Source: Streptomyces sp. P3 (GTDB taxonomy: Bacteria; Actinomycetota; Actinomycetes; Streptomycetales; Streptomycetaceae). From it: a stretch of 64,000 nt of DNA. Positions 46,981-54,279 of the stretch are shown in pieces. The DNA lies in NCBI RefSeq assembly GCF_003032475.1, contig NZ_CP028369.1:8370001-8434000 (forward strand). Direction: 5' to 3'. The notes under the pieces are model-generated. The model was not told the DNA's origin and did no database searches. It saw only the letters and a list, made by a program, of their open reading frames with translations. Each line of letters opens with the position of its first letter. The first letter of the stretch is position 1. The position numbers and the translations under genes are program-made.

Positions 46981-47462
46981 CCGCGGGACAGGGACAGCCC
47001 GCCTTCGGACTGAGCTTCGACCCCCGCGCGCTTACCGATCTCCTCCAGGCCCCCAGCGATATCCGCGACCTCGCCCTCGCCTACCTGCAAGAAGTCGTGA
47101 ACGCGCAGCGCTTCGGACTGCGCCTCGACGGTGACCTGGAGGGCTACCGAAAGTTGTTCGTGGACTCGCGCAAGGACTGGCGGGTCGTCTACGGCGTCCG
47201 CCCGGCGCCCGCGGAGTCCGCGCACCCGAAGGAGATCCACGTCGTCGCTATCCGGCCGCGTGCGGGCAACGACGTCTACGACGAGGTCGGCCGCCGCCTG
47301 GGGATGACCCGCCGGCCGCTGAGCGCCCGCACCCACGCGGCCCGCTCCCGCTCCCCGCAGCTGACCACCCGCACTCCCGCGCCCCGGCCCGGTCCACCGC
47401 CCACCGCAACGCCGGGTCTGCCCCGTCCCGCACACAACCCCGCACACCACCACACCCGCTGA
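46977..47462 (+). CDS. RelE/ParE-like toxin-type protein with extended C-terminus
   Basis: 161 residues. Residues ~10-108 match the RelE/ParE fold pattern: LSFDPRALTDLLQAPSDIRD, RLDGDLEGYRKLFVDSRKDW, RVVYGVRP, IHVVAIRPRAGNDVYDEVGR. Classic members are ~90-110 aa mRNA interferases or gyrase poisons. The last ~50 residues (after MTRRP) are low-complexity and arise from one extra C at about 47311; copy 1 stops at MTRGR instead. It is ATGA-coupled to the DUF4913 gene, and the next gene encodes a winged-helix protein, so a non-standard toxin-antitoxin set is possible. Confidence 0.65.
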   Translation: MTAGQGQPAFGLSFDPRALTDLLQAPSDIRDLALAYLQEVVNAQRFGLRLDGDLEGYRKLFVDSRKDWRVVYGVRPAPAESAHPKEIHVVAIRPRAGNDVYDEVGRRLGMTRRPLSARTHAARSRSPQLTTRTPAPRPGPPPTATPGLPRPAHNPAHHHTR

Positions 47463-47514
47463 ACGCACGGAACCTCGCCTATGCCCCCTGAACCCGCGCC
47501 GACACCAGCCCGGC

Positions 47515-48174
47515 GTGCGGTCTCCCCGCTACCGCCTCGAAGCCGCCACCGGCCACGACATCGACACCCTGTGGGCCTGCCGCGACCGCGGCATCCTCGA
47601 CGAGCCACACTCCCACCTGGTCGACCAGCACCGCGAGCTGGCCAAGACCCAGACCGGCGTTACCTTCTACCTCCGCCTCCTCAACCGCCTTTCCAGCGGC
47701 GAGTTCGACGTCAACGACGCCCTGTTCACGCGCATCAACCGCACCGTGGACCAGCTGGAGGAGGCCGCCGAAGTGCGGAACGCCGCCGCCGAGAAGGTAC
47801 TCGCCGCCCTGGAGCCCATCGAGGCCGCCGCAGCGGCCCCGGCGCCCAGCGCGCAGCAGCTCTCGACGGACGACCAGGCCGCGCTGCTCGCCATCGCCGG
47901 CGGCGCCAAGCTCTACGAACACCTGCTGACCGGCCGGATGTCCGTCACCGCCGCCTCCGGTACCCGCATCCCACACGCCAAGCTGCAGCGACTGGAGGAC
48001 GCCGGCCTGGTCGTGAGGGATACCGGCCACCCCGTGCACGCCGGCCAGCCGGTCGCACTCACCGACGCCGGACGCGCCGCGCTGTTCGCCGCCCGTCGGA
48101 CCCCCACGACACGGGCACCCACGATCCCGGCTCGCCCCGGCACGTCGCCGTCCACGCCGGTGCAGCGGCGCTGA
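47515..48174 (+). CDS. Winged-helix DNA-binding-type protein (N-terminus altered, copy 2)
   Basis: Reads 219 residues from the GTG at 47515. The original ATG at 47481 is out of frame because 5 bases (present at 24440-24444 in copy 1) are lost. Helical N-terminal half (DIDTLWACRDRGILDEPHSH, NRLSSGEFDVNDALFTRINR), an Ala-rich linker, then a winged-helix segment near 140-195 (AKLYEHLLTGRMSVTAASGT, RIPHAKLQRLEDAGLVVRDT). Probably a regulator. No family name is certain. Confidence 0.6.
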   Translation: MRSPRYRLEAATGHDIDTLWACRDRGILDEPHSHLVDQHRELAKTQTGVTFYLRLLNRLSSGEFDVNDALFTRINRTVDQLEEAAEVRNAAAEKVLAALEPIEAAAAAPAPSAQQLSTDDQAALLAIAGGAKLYEHLLTGRMSVTAASGTRIPHAKLQRLEDAGLVVRDTGHPVHAGQPVALTDAGRAALFAARRTPTTRAPTIPARPGTSPSTPVQRR

Positions 48175-48191
48175 ACTCCACCGAAAGGCCC

Positions 48192-48941
48192 TTGTTGCCC
48201 CCTACCGAACCGGTGCCAGCCCGGAAGCCCATCCCCCAAGTCGACTTCGAGCTGGACGACTTCGATGCCGACGAGGAGATGTACCTCGACTTCTATCGCC
48301 AGGTCGCCGTCCACGAGGACATGCTCGTCCCCCTCGCCGCACACCACACCCCCAACGGCGCGCACAGCTACTACGTCCTCTTCGACCGCACCGCCACTTG
48401 GGGACACCCTGGTATGCCGCAACTGCTCGCCGTGCATCTGCAACGGGACCGAGAGAAGCGGACGTTCACCTTCGAGCAGGACGGCATGCCGCTGCCCGCG
48501 ATGGCGCAGTCCTGGCTCATCCACCGCGGCTGCCCGCAGAACACCATCGGCCTCGACCCCGAGCTGGGGCCACCGCCGGCGGACGAGGCGACTCGTGTGC
48601 TGGAGCGACGCCTCGCGGGCGACGGCGACCACTACGCCATGGGCTACTCCTACACCCGCGACGACCCGGACGACACGGTCACCGTCGTGGCACTGCGCGC
48701 CCTGGATGAACGAGCCCCCAGCCCGTTCCGCGTCGTGGTCGAGGAAGTCGACACCGACGCGTGGACGCACACCCTGCGCGAGGGCGGCTTCGACACGGTG
48801 GGCGAGGCACTGCAGTGGTGCGACGACCGGCTTACCGGCGAGGCCGGCCCCCTGCCGCCGGTCCGCCCGGCAGCGGCAGCCAGCCGCCCGGCCGTCCTGC
48901 CGAAGGCCCCTGCTCCGCGCCCGCCTGGCCGCTCGCGCTAA
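48192..48941 (+). CDS. Hypothetical acidic protein, 249 aa (copy 2)
   Basis: Same protein as 25104-25853 with scattered substitutions and no indels. TTG start pair at 48192 or 48195 behind GAAAGG. Confidence 0.6.
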   Translation: MLPPTEPVPARKPIPQVDFELDDFDADEEMYLDFYRQVAVHEDMLVPLAAHHTPNGAHSYYVLFDRTATWGHPGMPQLLAVHLQRDREKRTFTFEQDGMPLPAMAQSWLIHRGCPQNTIGLDPELGPPPADEATRVLERRLAGDGDHYAMGYSYTRDDPDDTVTVVALRALDERAPSPFRVVVEEVDTDAWTHTLREGGFDTVGEALQWCDDRLTGEAGPLPPVRPAAAASRPAVLPKAPAPRPPGRSR

Positions 48942-48980
48942 ACGCCGGAGCCGACGGGCGCGGCGCAACATAGCCGACGA

Positions 48981-49003
48981 TCGCCGGTTAGCCAAACCGG
49001 CGA
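48981..49003 (+). terminator. Hairpin after the methyltransferase operon (copy 2)
   Basis: TCGCCGGTT / AACCGGCGA with a 5-nt loop; one further A-T pair extends the stem compared with copy 1. No T-run. Confidence 0.5.
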
Positions 49004-49089
49004 TTCTCCGGACTCTTATACAGCCGCCGGGACAACTCCCGCGGCGCCATTCCACGCAATCCCTATGCCTTCACGGAGGTTTCTTCCGC

Positions 49090-49437
49090 ATGCGCTCCAC
49101 TCGAATTGCCATATCCGCGGCGATGCTCGGCACGCTCGCCCTGCCGGTGCTCTGCGCCACCACCGTCAGTGCGGCACCCGCCGCGGTATCTGCGGCCTTC
49201 GCGAGCAGCTGTTCGTCCCTGCCGCCGCTGCCGTACAAGGTCCACGCGTCGGCTGTGACCATCCGGTCCAAGGCCACCACGAAGTCCACCGCGCTCGGCG
49301 TGCTTTACAAGAGCCACAAGTTCACCGTGCACAAGAAGAGCGGCAGCTGGCTCTACATCACGGACAGGTCGACCGGCGTCAAGGGCTGGGTCTCCGGCAC
49401 CTACGTGTACCGCGACACCCGCATGTGCCTGGACTGA
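49090..49437 (+). CDS. Secreted SH3-domain protein (copy 2)
   Basis: 115 residues, nearly identical to 26002-26349 (a few substitutions, for example ATTVSA and KFTVHKKSGSWL). Signal peptide plus SH3b domain; GGAGG 10 nt upstream. Confidence 0.75.
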   Translation: MRSTRIAISAAMLGTLALPVLCATTVSAAPAAVSAAFASSCSSLPPLPYKVHASAVTIRSKATTKSTALGVLYKSHKFTVHKKSGSWLYITDRSTGVKGWVSGTYVYRDTRMCLD

Positions 49438-49530
49438 CAGGCATTCAGCAGGAAAGCGACTGGGCCGCCGGGCACGGACGCCCCTCACATTCACCCAGGC
49501 ATCGGCCCTTCCAGAACAGGAGTTTTCCTT

Positions 49531-50007
49531 TTGTCCGACGGCATATCCGATGACGCTGAGGATGTCGTGGGCGTGCTCACCGAACGGATCGAAGCGCACT
49601 TCGCCATGGACATGGACCAGCTGAAGGCCGCGGTCGCCGCCGCGCCGACCGCGAACCCTGACGCCACCGACGTCGTCAAGTGGCACGGCCTTCTCGTCCA
49701 GGCGCAGTCCGTGCTCGACCGCGCGGAGGACGACCTCCTCGCCGCGCTGGAAACCCAGCCCAGCGAGGTCGACGACCCGACGATGGGACTCGCCCACCGC
49801 GTGAACGCGGCCGTGACCACACGCGACGGCCGGGCCCTGGTCGTGCGGTGGCTCCTCGACCCGGACGCTCCGGGGAAGAAGGACCTCGCCGCCGAACGCC
49901 TTGCCCGTCTGCGACCCCGAACCGGGCCGGCGGTACACACCAGCGTTCCCCACCGACCCGCGGGCACACCCGCGTCGGCGTGGCGGGCGGGAAGGCCCGT
50001 CCGATGA
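49531..50007 (+). CDS. Hypothetical protein at the right edge of the island (158 aa)
   Basis: TTG start behind CAGGAG. The N-terminal ~95 residues are acidic and helical (EDVVGVLTERIEAHFAMDMD, LKAAVAAAP, LVQAQSVLDRAEDDLLAALE), followed by TMGLAHRVNAAVTTRDGRAL and a basic tail that may be read into sequence flanking the element. Unknown family. It is the complete version of the gene truncated at 26714. The stop is only ~24 bp from the cut end of the transglycosylase-like remnant. Confidence 0.6.
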   Translation: MSDGISDDAEDVVGVLTERIEAHFAMDMDQLKAAVAAAPTANPDATDVVKWHGLLVQAQSVLDRAEDDLLAALETQPSEVDDPTMGLAHRVNAAVTTRDGRALVVRWLLDPDAPGKKDLAAERLARLRPRTGPAVHTSVPHRPAGTPASAWRAGRPVR

Positions 50008-50030
50008 GCCGGGACAAGGCAAGCACCATG

Positions 50031-50141
50031 GACGTGCTGGGCGGCCACGTGGTGGACGCGGGCCGGCTCCTGGGCGACGAAGTGCTCCAGGTAGGCAGGC
50101 GGAGCGATGACGGAGAAGTCGATTCCCGCAGTGGTGATCAC
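50031..50141 (-). pseudogene. N-terminal remnant of a transglycosylase-like gene
   Basis: A GTG at 50141 overlaps the folE stop as GTGA. About 37 codons read as real protein (ITTAGIDFSVIAPPAYLEHF, ARVHHVAAQHV), a style seen at the start of DpdA/TGT-like proteins. After that the frame has shadow-like Arg/Pro-rich composition. I infer that the gene was cut at about 50030 when the neighbouring island arrived or rearranged. The family call from 37 residues is tentative; the truncation is better supported than the name. Confidence 0.4.
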
Positions 50142-50767
50142 GGCGCCCCCCACAGGCCGGTGGTGAGGGTGAGGAACTGCTGGGAAAGGACGGGGTCGGT
50201 GCCGAAGCGCCCGCCCGAGTGCACCGTGGTGGTGCGGGCCTCCTCCATCCGTACGCCCCGCATGCTCATGCACAGGTGCACGCCGCGCACGGCGACGGCG
50301 ACGTCCTCGTGTCCGATCACGCCGTTGAGGTATTCGGCGACCTGGCGGGTGAAGCGTTCCTGGACCTGCAGTCGGCCGGCAAAGTGCTGGGCGATCCGCC
50401 CGAACTTCGACAGGCCCACCACCTCGCCATCCGGCACGTATCCGGCCGTGACCTGCAAGTTCATGGGCAGCATGTGGTGCTCGCAGAGCGACCACACGCT
50501 CATGCCGCCCACGATGACCAGCTGACCACCCAGCTGGGACTCGGTAAAGCAGGTGGCCGTTGCGGCGCGGTCCGGGGACAGGAAGGCTTTCCACCAGGCC
50601 GCGACGCGGTCCGGGGTGCCGGTCAGCCCCTCGCGGGCGGGGTCCTCGCCCAGCTCGGCCAAGAGCTGGTGGATCAGGCCGGCGACCCGGCCGGTGTCGA
50701 TGACCGCAGCGGGCCCGGGGACGGCGGCGGTCGGCGCCGCCGCAGGGCTGGCGATAGAGGTCGTCAT
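50138..50767 (-). CDS. folE: GTP cyclohydrolase I
   Basis: Converts GTP to dihydroneopterin triphosphate, the first step of both folate and 7-deazaguanine synthesis. 209 residues; zinc ligands C95 and H98 (LCEHHMLP) and C166 (HLCMSMRG), with the conserved GLSKFGRI and HSGGRFG regions. Its place next to queE and queD shows it serves deazaguanine rather than folate synthesis. It lies 57 bp after queE, and the ATG has GAGACG-type weak SD. Its stop overlaps the start of the truncated gene. Confidence 0.93.
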   Translation of the reverse strand: MTTSIASPAAAPTAAVPGPAAVIDTGRVAGLIHQLLAELGEDPAREGLTGTPDRVAAWWKAFLSPDRAATATCFTESQLGGQLVIVGGMSVWSLCEHHMLPMNLQVTAGYVPDGEVVGLSKFGRIAQHFAGRLQVQERFTRQVAEYLNGVIGHEDVAVAVRGVHLCMSMRGVRMEEARTTTVHSGGRFGTDPVLSQQFLTLTTGLWGAP

Positions 50768-50824
50768 GGGCGTCTCTCGTTTCCGGGGACTGGGGGAACG
50801 GATGGGGCGTGGTGGCCCCTGCGG

Positions 50825-51571
50825 TCAGCGGCCTCGGGCGTCCGCGAAGGCCAACACGTGAAGGCGGGTGGTGAAGTGCCAGTGCTGGGCCGCGACCGCG
50901 TCCGCGAGGACCCGGGTGGTCGCGGTGATCACCTCGGGGGTGGTGCCCTCCGGCATCACCCACACCGGCGCGAGCCGGTAGGTGTCGGTCAGCTCGGCGA
51001 TCCGGTCGAGGTCGGCCACCGTGGAAGCGACGAACTTGAACGCCGCCTGCCCGGACGACACGAACGACTCCAGCGCGGCGGGCACGATGCTCTTGGTCTC
51101 CTTCACGCCGAAGCTGGCGAGCTTGGGCGAGACGTTGAACCGGACACCGTCGGCCAACAGCTCGGGAGCGGGCGCGATGGTGCCGTTCGTCTCGAACTCG
51201 ATCCGCTTGCCGGCTGCTGTCAGTCCCCGGACGAGAGGCACCAGTCGCGCCTGCTGGATCAACGGCTCGCCGCCGGTGATCACGACCAGCTCGACCGGCG
51301 AGGACGCGGCCCAGGCCACCAGGTCCGCTACCGACCGCTGCGCCGACTCCTTGCGCGGATCGAACCGGGACCAGTCCCAGGTGTACTTCGTTTCGCATTT
51401 CGCGCAGGTGAGGTTGCACCGGGACAGGCGGATGAACAGCGCCGGGTGTCCGCAGCTCGGTCCCTCGCCCTGGAAGGTCGGCACCTCGACGCCGAAGCAC
51501 TCCGCGATGATCAGGCGGGATTCGCCGTCGTCAGCCGTCGGTTCGTCGGTGATCGGCTCGGATGCGGTCAC
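50825..51571 (-). CDS. queE: 7-carboxy-7-deazaguanine synthase (radical SAM)
   Basis: 248 residues from the GTG at 51571, preceded by GGAGGGAC. The 4Fe-4S motif is C52-x3-C56-x2-C59 (RCNLTCAKCETKYTWDW), followed by VITGGEPL and FETNGT. QueE rearranges 6-carboxytetrahydropterin to 7-carboxy-7-deazaguanine. The start overlaps the queD stop as GTGA, so the two are coupled. An in-frame extension upstream lies inside queD and is not coding. Confidence 0.92.
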   Translation of the reverse strand: MTASEPITDEPTADDGESRLIIAECFGVEVPTFQGEGPSCGHPALFIRLSRCNLTCAKCETKYTWDWSRFDPRKESAQRSVADLVAWAASSPVELVVITGGEPLIQQARLVPLVRGLTAAGKRIEFETNGTIAPAPELLADGVRFNVSPKLASFGVKETKSIVPAALESFVSSGQAAFKFVASTVADLDRIAELTDTYRLAPVWVMPEGTTPEVITATTRVLADAVAAQHWHFTTRLHVLAFADARGR

Positions 51572-51978
51572 CGTCCCTCCACATCGAAGCGGGCCCAGCT
51601 GCTCTGGGTCTCGCGGACCAGAACGGCGACCAGGCGGCCAGGGATGGCGGGCTGAAGGTTCTGGATGAACCACCCGGCCAGGAACTGGGCCAGGCGCTCC
51701 GAGGTCGGCTCGCAGGGAAGAATCTCGTGCAGGTTGTGATGGTCGAGTTCGGTGTTCAGGAACTCTTTGAACGGAGCGAGCGCCCCGAAGTCCGCGACGA
51801 AGCCGGGCTCCTCCAGCGAGGGTGCGGTGAGGATGACCTCGACCTCGTAGCTGTGCCCGTGCTGGCGCGAGCACTTGTGCTCGTCCGGCAGCCCGGGAAG
51901 CCGGTGGCCAGCCTCGAAGTTGAACGTCTTCCCGATGGTGAAATCGCCGGGCGGTAGTGGAACAGCACTGAAGTCCAT
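51568..51978 (-). CDS. queD: 6-carboxy-5,6,7,8-tetrahydropterin synthase
   Basis: 136 residues. Zinc ligands H25, H40 and H42 (AGHRLPG, CSRQHGHSY), catalytic C36, and the DHHNL motif at 79-83. QueD makes 6-carboxytetrahydropterin from the FolE product. SD GAAGGAA lies just before the ATG. No queC, the next enzyme, is in the window. Confidence 0.92.
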   Translation of the reverse strand: MDFSAVPLPPGDFTIGKTFNFEAGHRLPGLPDEHKCSRQHGHSYEVEVILTAPSLEEPGFVADFGALAPFKEFLNTELDHHNLHEILPCEPTSERLAQFLAGWFIQNLQPAIPGRLVAVLVRETQSSWARFDVEGR

Positions 51979-52017
51979 GGAGTTCCTTCACGAGTTGAGA
52001 GCGAGGCAGCCTCTTCT

Positions 52018-52485
52018 TCAGGCGGCTGCGGTTTGTTCGTGCGAATGGGCGTGAGCGGCCCGGTCCAGAGCGTTCGTGAACCGCTCGGCGCGCTCGTCTC
52101 CCTCGGCCTCCTGGGCGCGGAGGTCACCGAACCGCTTCCAGTACCGTCGGCTGACGTCGCTCTTCATGATCCAGGCAGCGAAGAAGGGCAGGTGCCCCTT
52201 CGGGACGAAGCCCAGGCGGTCGCGCAGACTGAGCGCGCAGATGAGCCGGTTGGCCGACATGAGCTGCATGTACTCCTCGGCCTCCATGTCCTCCGGCTTC
52301 CAGAGCTTGGCGAGATCGGGATTGGTGGACATCTGCGCCAGCCAGTCGATCTGGTTGCCCGCGAGCAGCGCCTCGTTTCGCTCGGCCTGGTGTCGCGCGT
52401 CCTGCCGGAGCCGGGCCGCTCCGACCACGGCGGTGGTGAGGGAGACGGCAACACCGGCAGCGAGAACGGCGGTGGTGAGCTTCAT
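52018..52485 (-). CDS. DUF6082-type protein
   Basis: 155 residues with an N-terminal membrane helix (TTAVLAAGVAVSLTTAVVGA), then a cytoplasmic helical domain (NQIDWLAQMSTNPDLAKLWK, EEYMQLMSANRLICALSLRD, WKRFGDLRAQEAEGDE). The DUF6082 family is common in Streptomyces and has no known function. SD AAGGAT lies 8 nt before the ATG. Within the same-strand gene train but with 75 bp to the gene upstream. Confidence 0.72.
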   Translation of the reverse strand: MKLTTAVLAAGVAVSLTTAVVGAARLRQDARHQAERNEALLAGNQIDWLAQMSTNPDLAKLWKPEDMEAEEYMQLMSANRLICALSLRDRLGFVPKGHLPFFAAWIMKSDVSRRYWKRFGDLRAQEAEGDERAERFTNALDRAAHAHSHEQTAAA

Positions 52486-52560
52486 GCGTCAACGATCCTT
52501 TCGCAGAGCGGAGTTGCGGCCGTGAGACCGACTGGTCGAGAACTTGGGGGTTCCGCTTCT

Positions 52561-53136
52561 TCACGCGGCCCCCGCGAGGACGACGGTCGGGGCCTCATCG
52601 GCAGAGCCGTAGGGGGTGAACCGGCGGCGCACTGTCTTCAGCGCGACGGCGATCGGCGGCAGACCGACGGTGGCCCTGCGTGCGTCGACTGACTCCGGCG
52701 CGCGCAGCGGGCACAGCTCGATGCCGTCGGCGCGCAGCAGGAGCTGGGTGCCGTACTCCTGGTCTCGCCCGCTGGTGATGAGGGTGCGGTCGTGCAGGTG
52801 CACCCAGTGTTGGACCAGTGCGTCGCCGGCCTGGACCGCACGTCCCAGCAGGGTGGCGGCGGCGCGCTGGAAGTCGGGTTCGTCGTCGCTGTGCAGGGCG
52901 ATGCTCCACGCGGCGCGGGCCGCGTCGGGGCCGACGAGGCGGTGGCCGGGCCAGTCGTGCTCGGCCAGGATGCGGCGCAGCATCTTGGTGTTGGCGTGGT
53001 CGGTGTGCCGGCCCTGTCCGAGTTGGACGGCGTCGAGCTGGTCGCGCACGCGCTTGGCCCGGTGCGCGGCCGACTCCGTGGCGCGGGCGATCAGCTCGCG
53101 GGCGAGGTCGGGCCGCAGCGGTTCGTCGGTTGTCAC
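52561..53136 (-). CDS. DUF6624-type protein
   Basis: 191 residues from a GTG at 53136 that overlaps the preceding stop (GTGA). Typical DUF6624 elements: LARELIARATESAAHR, DHANTKMLRRILAEHDWPGH, VGPDAARAAWSIALHSDDEP, HDRTLITSGRDQEYGTQLLL. The family is frequent in actinobacteria; function unknown. No signal peptide or membrane helix. Confidence 0.75.
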   Translation of the reverse strand: MTTDEPLRPDLARELIARATESAAHRAKRVRDQLDAVQLGQGRHTDHANTKMLRRILAEHDWPGHRLVGPDAARAAWSIALHSDDEPDFQRAAATLLGRAVQAGDALVQHWVHLHDRTLITSGRDQEYGTQLLLRADGIELCPLRAPESVDARRATVGLPPIAVALKTVRRRFTPYGSADEAPTVVLAGAA

Positions 53137-53774
53137 GCGTTGCTCCGATCACCCGGGGCCTGCTGAGGCGCGTGGACCTGGCAGCTGATCAGCGCACTGA
53201 GCCCGGGGCGGGGCTCGGCGGGGAGTTCGAGGCGGGCGATTCGATCGCCGTCGCGTCCGGGGCCGGATCCGCACACGTCCCAGCCGGTGTCGGTGAGCCG
53301 ACGCAGGAGAGCAGCGAGGGGTTCGGCTTCGAGGGCGTGGCGGGCCAGGGTCTCGGCCCGTACGACAGGGAGCTCGAGTCGGGCGGCGAAGTCGGACGCC
53401 CACAGGGTGATCAGGCGGGTGATGTCGTCGGACTGGCCGGGCAGGGTGTGGACGCTGTGGAGGAAGAGGTACGGCCCCTGGCCCCATCCGAGGTCGGGGT
53501 CGCGCTCGGGGATCATGCAGGCCAGCAGCCTCCCGTCCTCGAACAGTCCGGCGGGCAAGGTCTGCGCCTCGCGGAACTGCGCGGGGATGTCGGCTCGGGC
53601 GGGTACGGGCAGGGTGAGCCAGTGCTGGCGGTCCTGGACGAGGGCGGCGGCTTCCTCGCGCTCGGCCGCGGTGCTCAGCATGCGCATCTCGTAGATGGCG
53701 GCCGGCGGCGTCTGCGTGAACGGGACGGGGACGGAGCGGTCCTCGCTGGCCGTGGGGGTTATAGGGCGGGTCAC
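53133..53774 (-). CDS. Probable GNAT-family acetyltransferase
   Basis: 213 residues from the GTG at 53774 (GTGA overlap). Matches the GNAT style: an N-terminal substrate part (MRMLSTAAEREEAAALVQDR), LFEDGRLLACMIPE, LFLHSVHTLPGQSDDITRLI (acetyl-CoA-binding region), then ASDFAARLELPVVRAETLAR and a C-terminal LLRRLTDTGWDV. The classic Q/RxxGxG/A loop is weak (LPGQSDD), so the assignment is moderate. Part of the gene train between conservon and que genes. Confidence 0.5.
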   Translation of the reverse strand: MTRPITPTASEDRSVPVPFTQTPPAAIYEMRMLSTAAEREEAAALVQDRQHWLTLPVPARADIPAQFREAQTLPAGLFEDGRLLACMIPERDPDLGWGQGPYLFLHSVHTLPGQSDDITRLITLWASDFAARLELPVVRAETLARHALEAEPLAALLRRLTDTGWDVCGSGPGRDGDRIARLELPAEPRPGLSALISCQVHAPQQAPGDRSNA

Positions 53775-54253
53775 TGGGTTGCCCCGCTTCGCGTCGCGTG
53801 GGCGGCATGCTCGGCCGGTAGCAGCTGCCAGCTGTGCGCCAGGACCACCAGTTCGGTGGTGTCCTGTGCTCCTGTGGCGGCGTGGAGTTGGTCCAGTGCG
53901 TCGCGTAGGTCGGCCGGGGCGAGGCCGGCGGCGAGGGCGATGTCGCGGGGCAGGGTGTGTTCGGTAGCGGCCTTGAGCAGGCTGATCTGCTCGGGGCTGA
54001 GATCCGGAGTGGGGCGTGGCGGTGTCGGGGCGGTGATCTGGCCGGAGCCGAGGAGGCGGTGGGCGACGACGGCGAGGGAGCAGCGTTCGGGACAGGCCAG
54101 CTTCCAGCGCACGGTGCGCAGCGTGGAGTGGACGGTGTTCGGCTTGAGCTGCGTGGCGGCTGCGATCTCGCGGGCGTCCAGGCCCTTGATCACATGCTGG
54201 GCGATGCGCTGTTCGGAGGGGGTGAGGGGCTGTGTTGGGGCGAGGGCGGTCAT
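53771..54253 (-). CDS. Small protein with two LuxR-like HTH segments
   Basis: 160 residues from the ATG at 54253 with GAGGAAT upstream. First HTH at about 11-60 (LTPSEQRIAQHVIKGLDARE, IAAATQLKPNTVHSTLRTVR), second at about 88-140 (LSPEQISLLKAATEHTLPRD, IALAAGLAPADLRDALDQLH). There is no receiver or sensor domain. Probably a stand-alone transcription factor of the local gene set. Confidence 0.68.
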   Translation of the reverse strand: MTALAPTQPLTPSEQRIAQHVIKGLDAREIAAATQLKPNTVHSTLRTVRWKLACPERCSLAVVAHRLLGSGQITAPTPPRPTPDLSPEQISLLKAATEHTLPRDIALAAGLAPADLRDALDQLHAATGAQDTTELVVLAHSWQLLPAEHAAHATRSGATQ

Positions 54254-54279
54254 GGCAAGGATTCCTCGTTGAGGGTCGG

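Larger units (their letters stand above)
26715..49797. repeat. Tandem duplication, copy 2 (23.1 kb including an IS)
   Basis: Direct repeat of 4547-26714. The junction reads GCCCAC|AGAGCAG: left part as in the 158-aa gene (49792-49797), right part as in tniQ (4547 on), with about one shared base. Copy 2 has intact T4SS genes but a broken transposase operon. Confidence 0.9.

Noticed and set aside
49491..51500. A 669-codon minus-strand frame crossing folE and queE.
   Set aside because: It is an Arg/Gly-rich shadow of folE and queE; only its piece at 50031-50141 looks coding.
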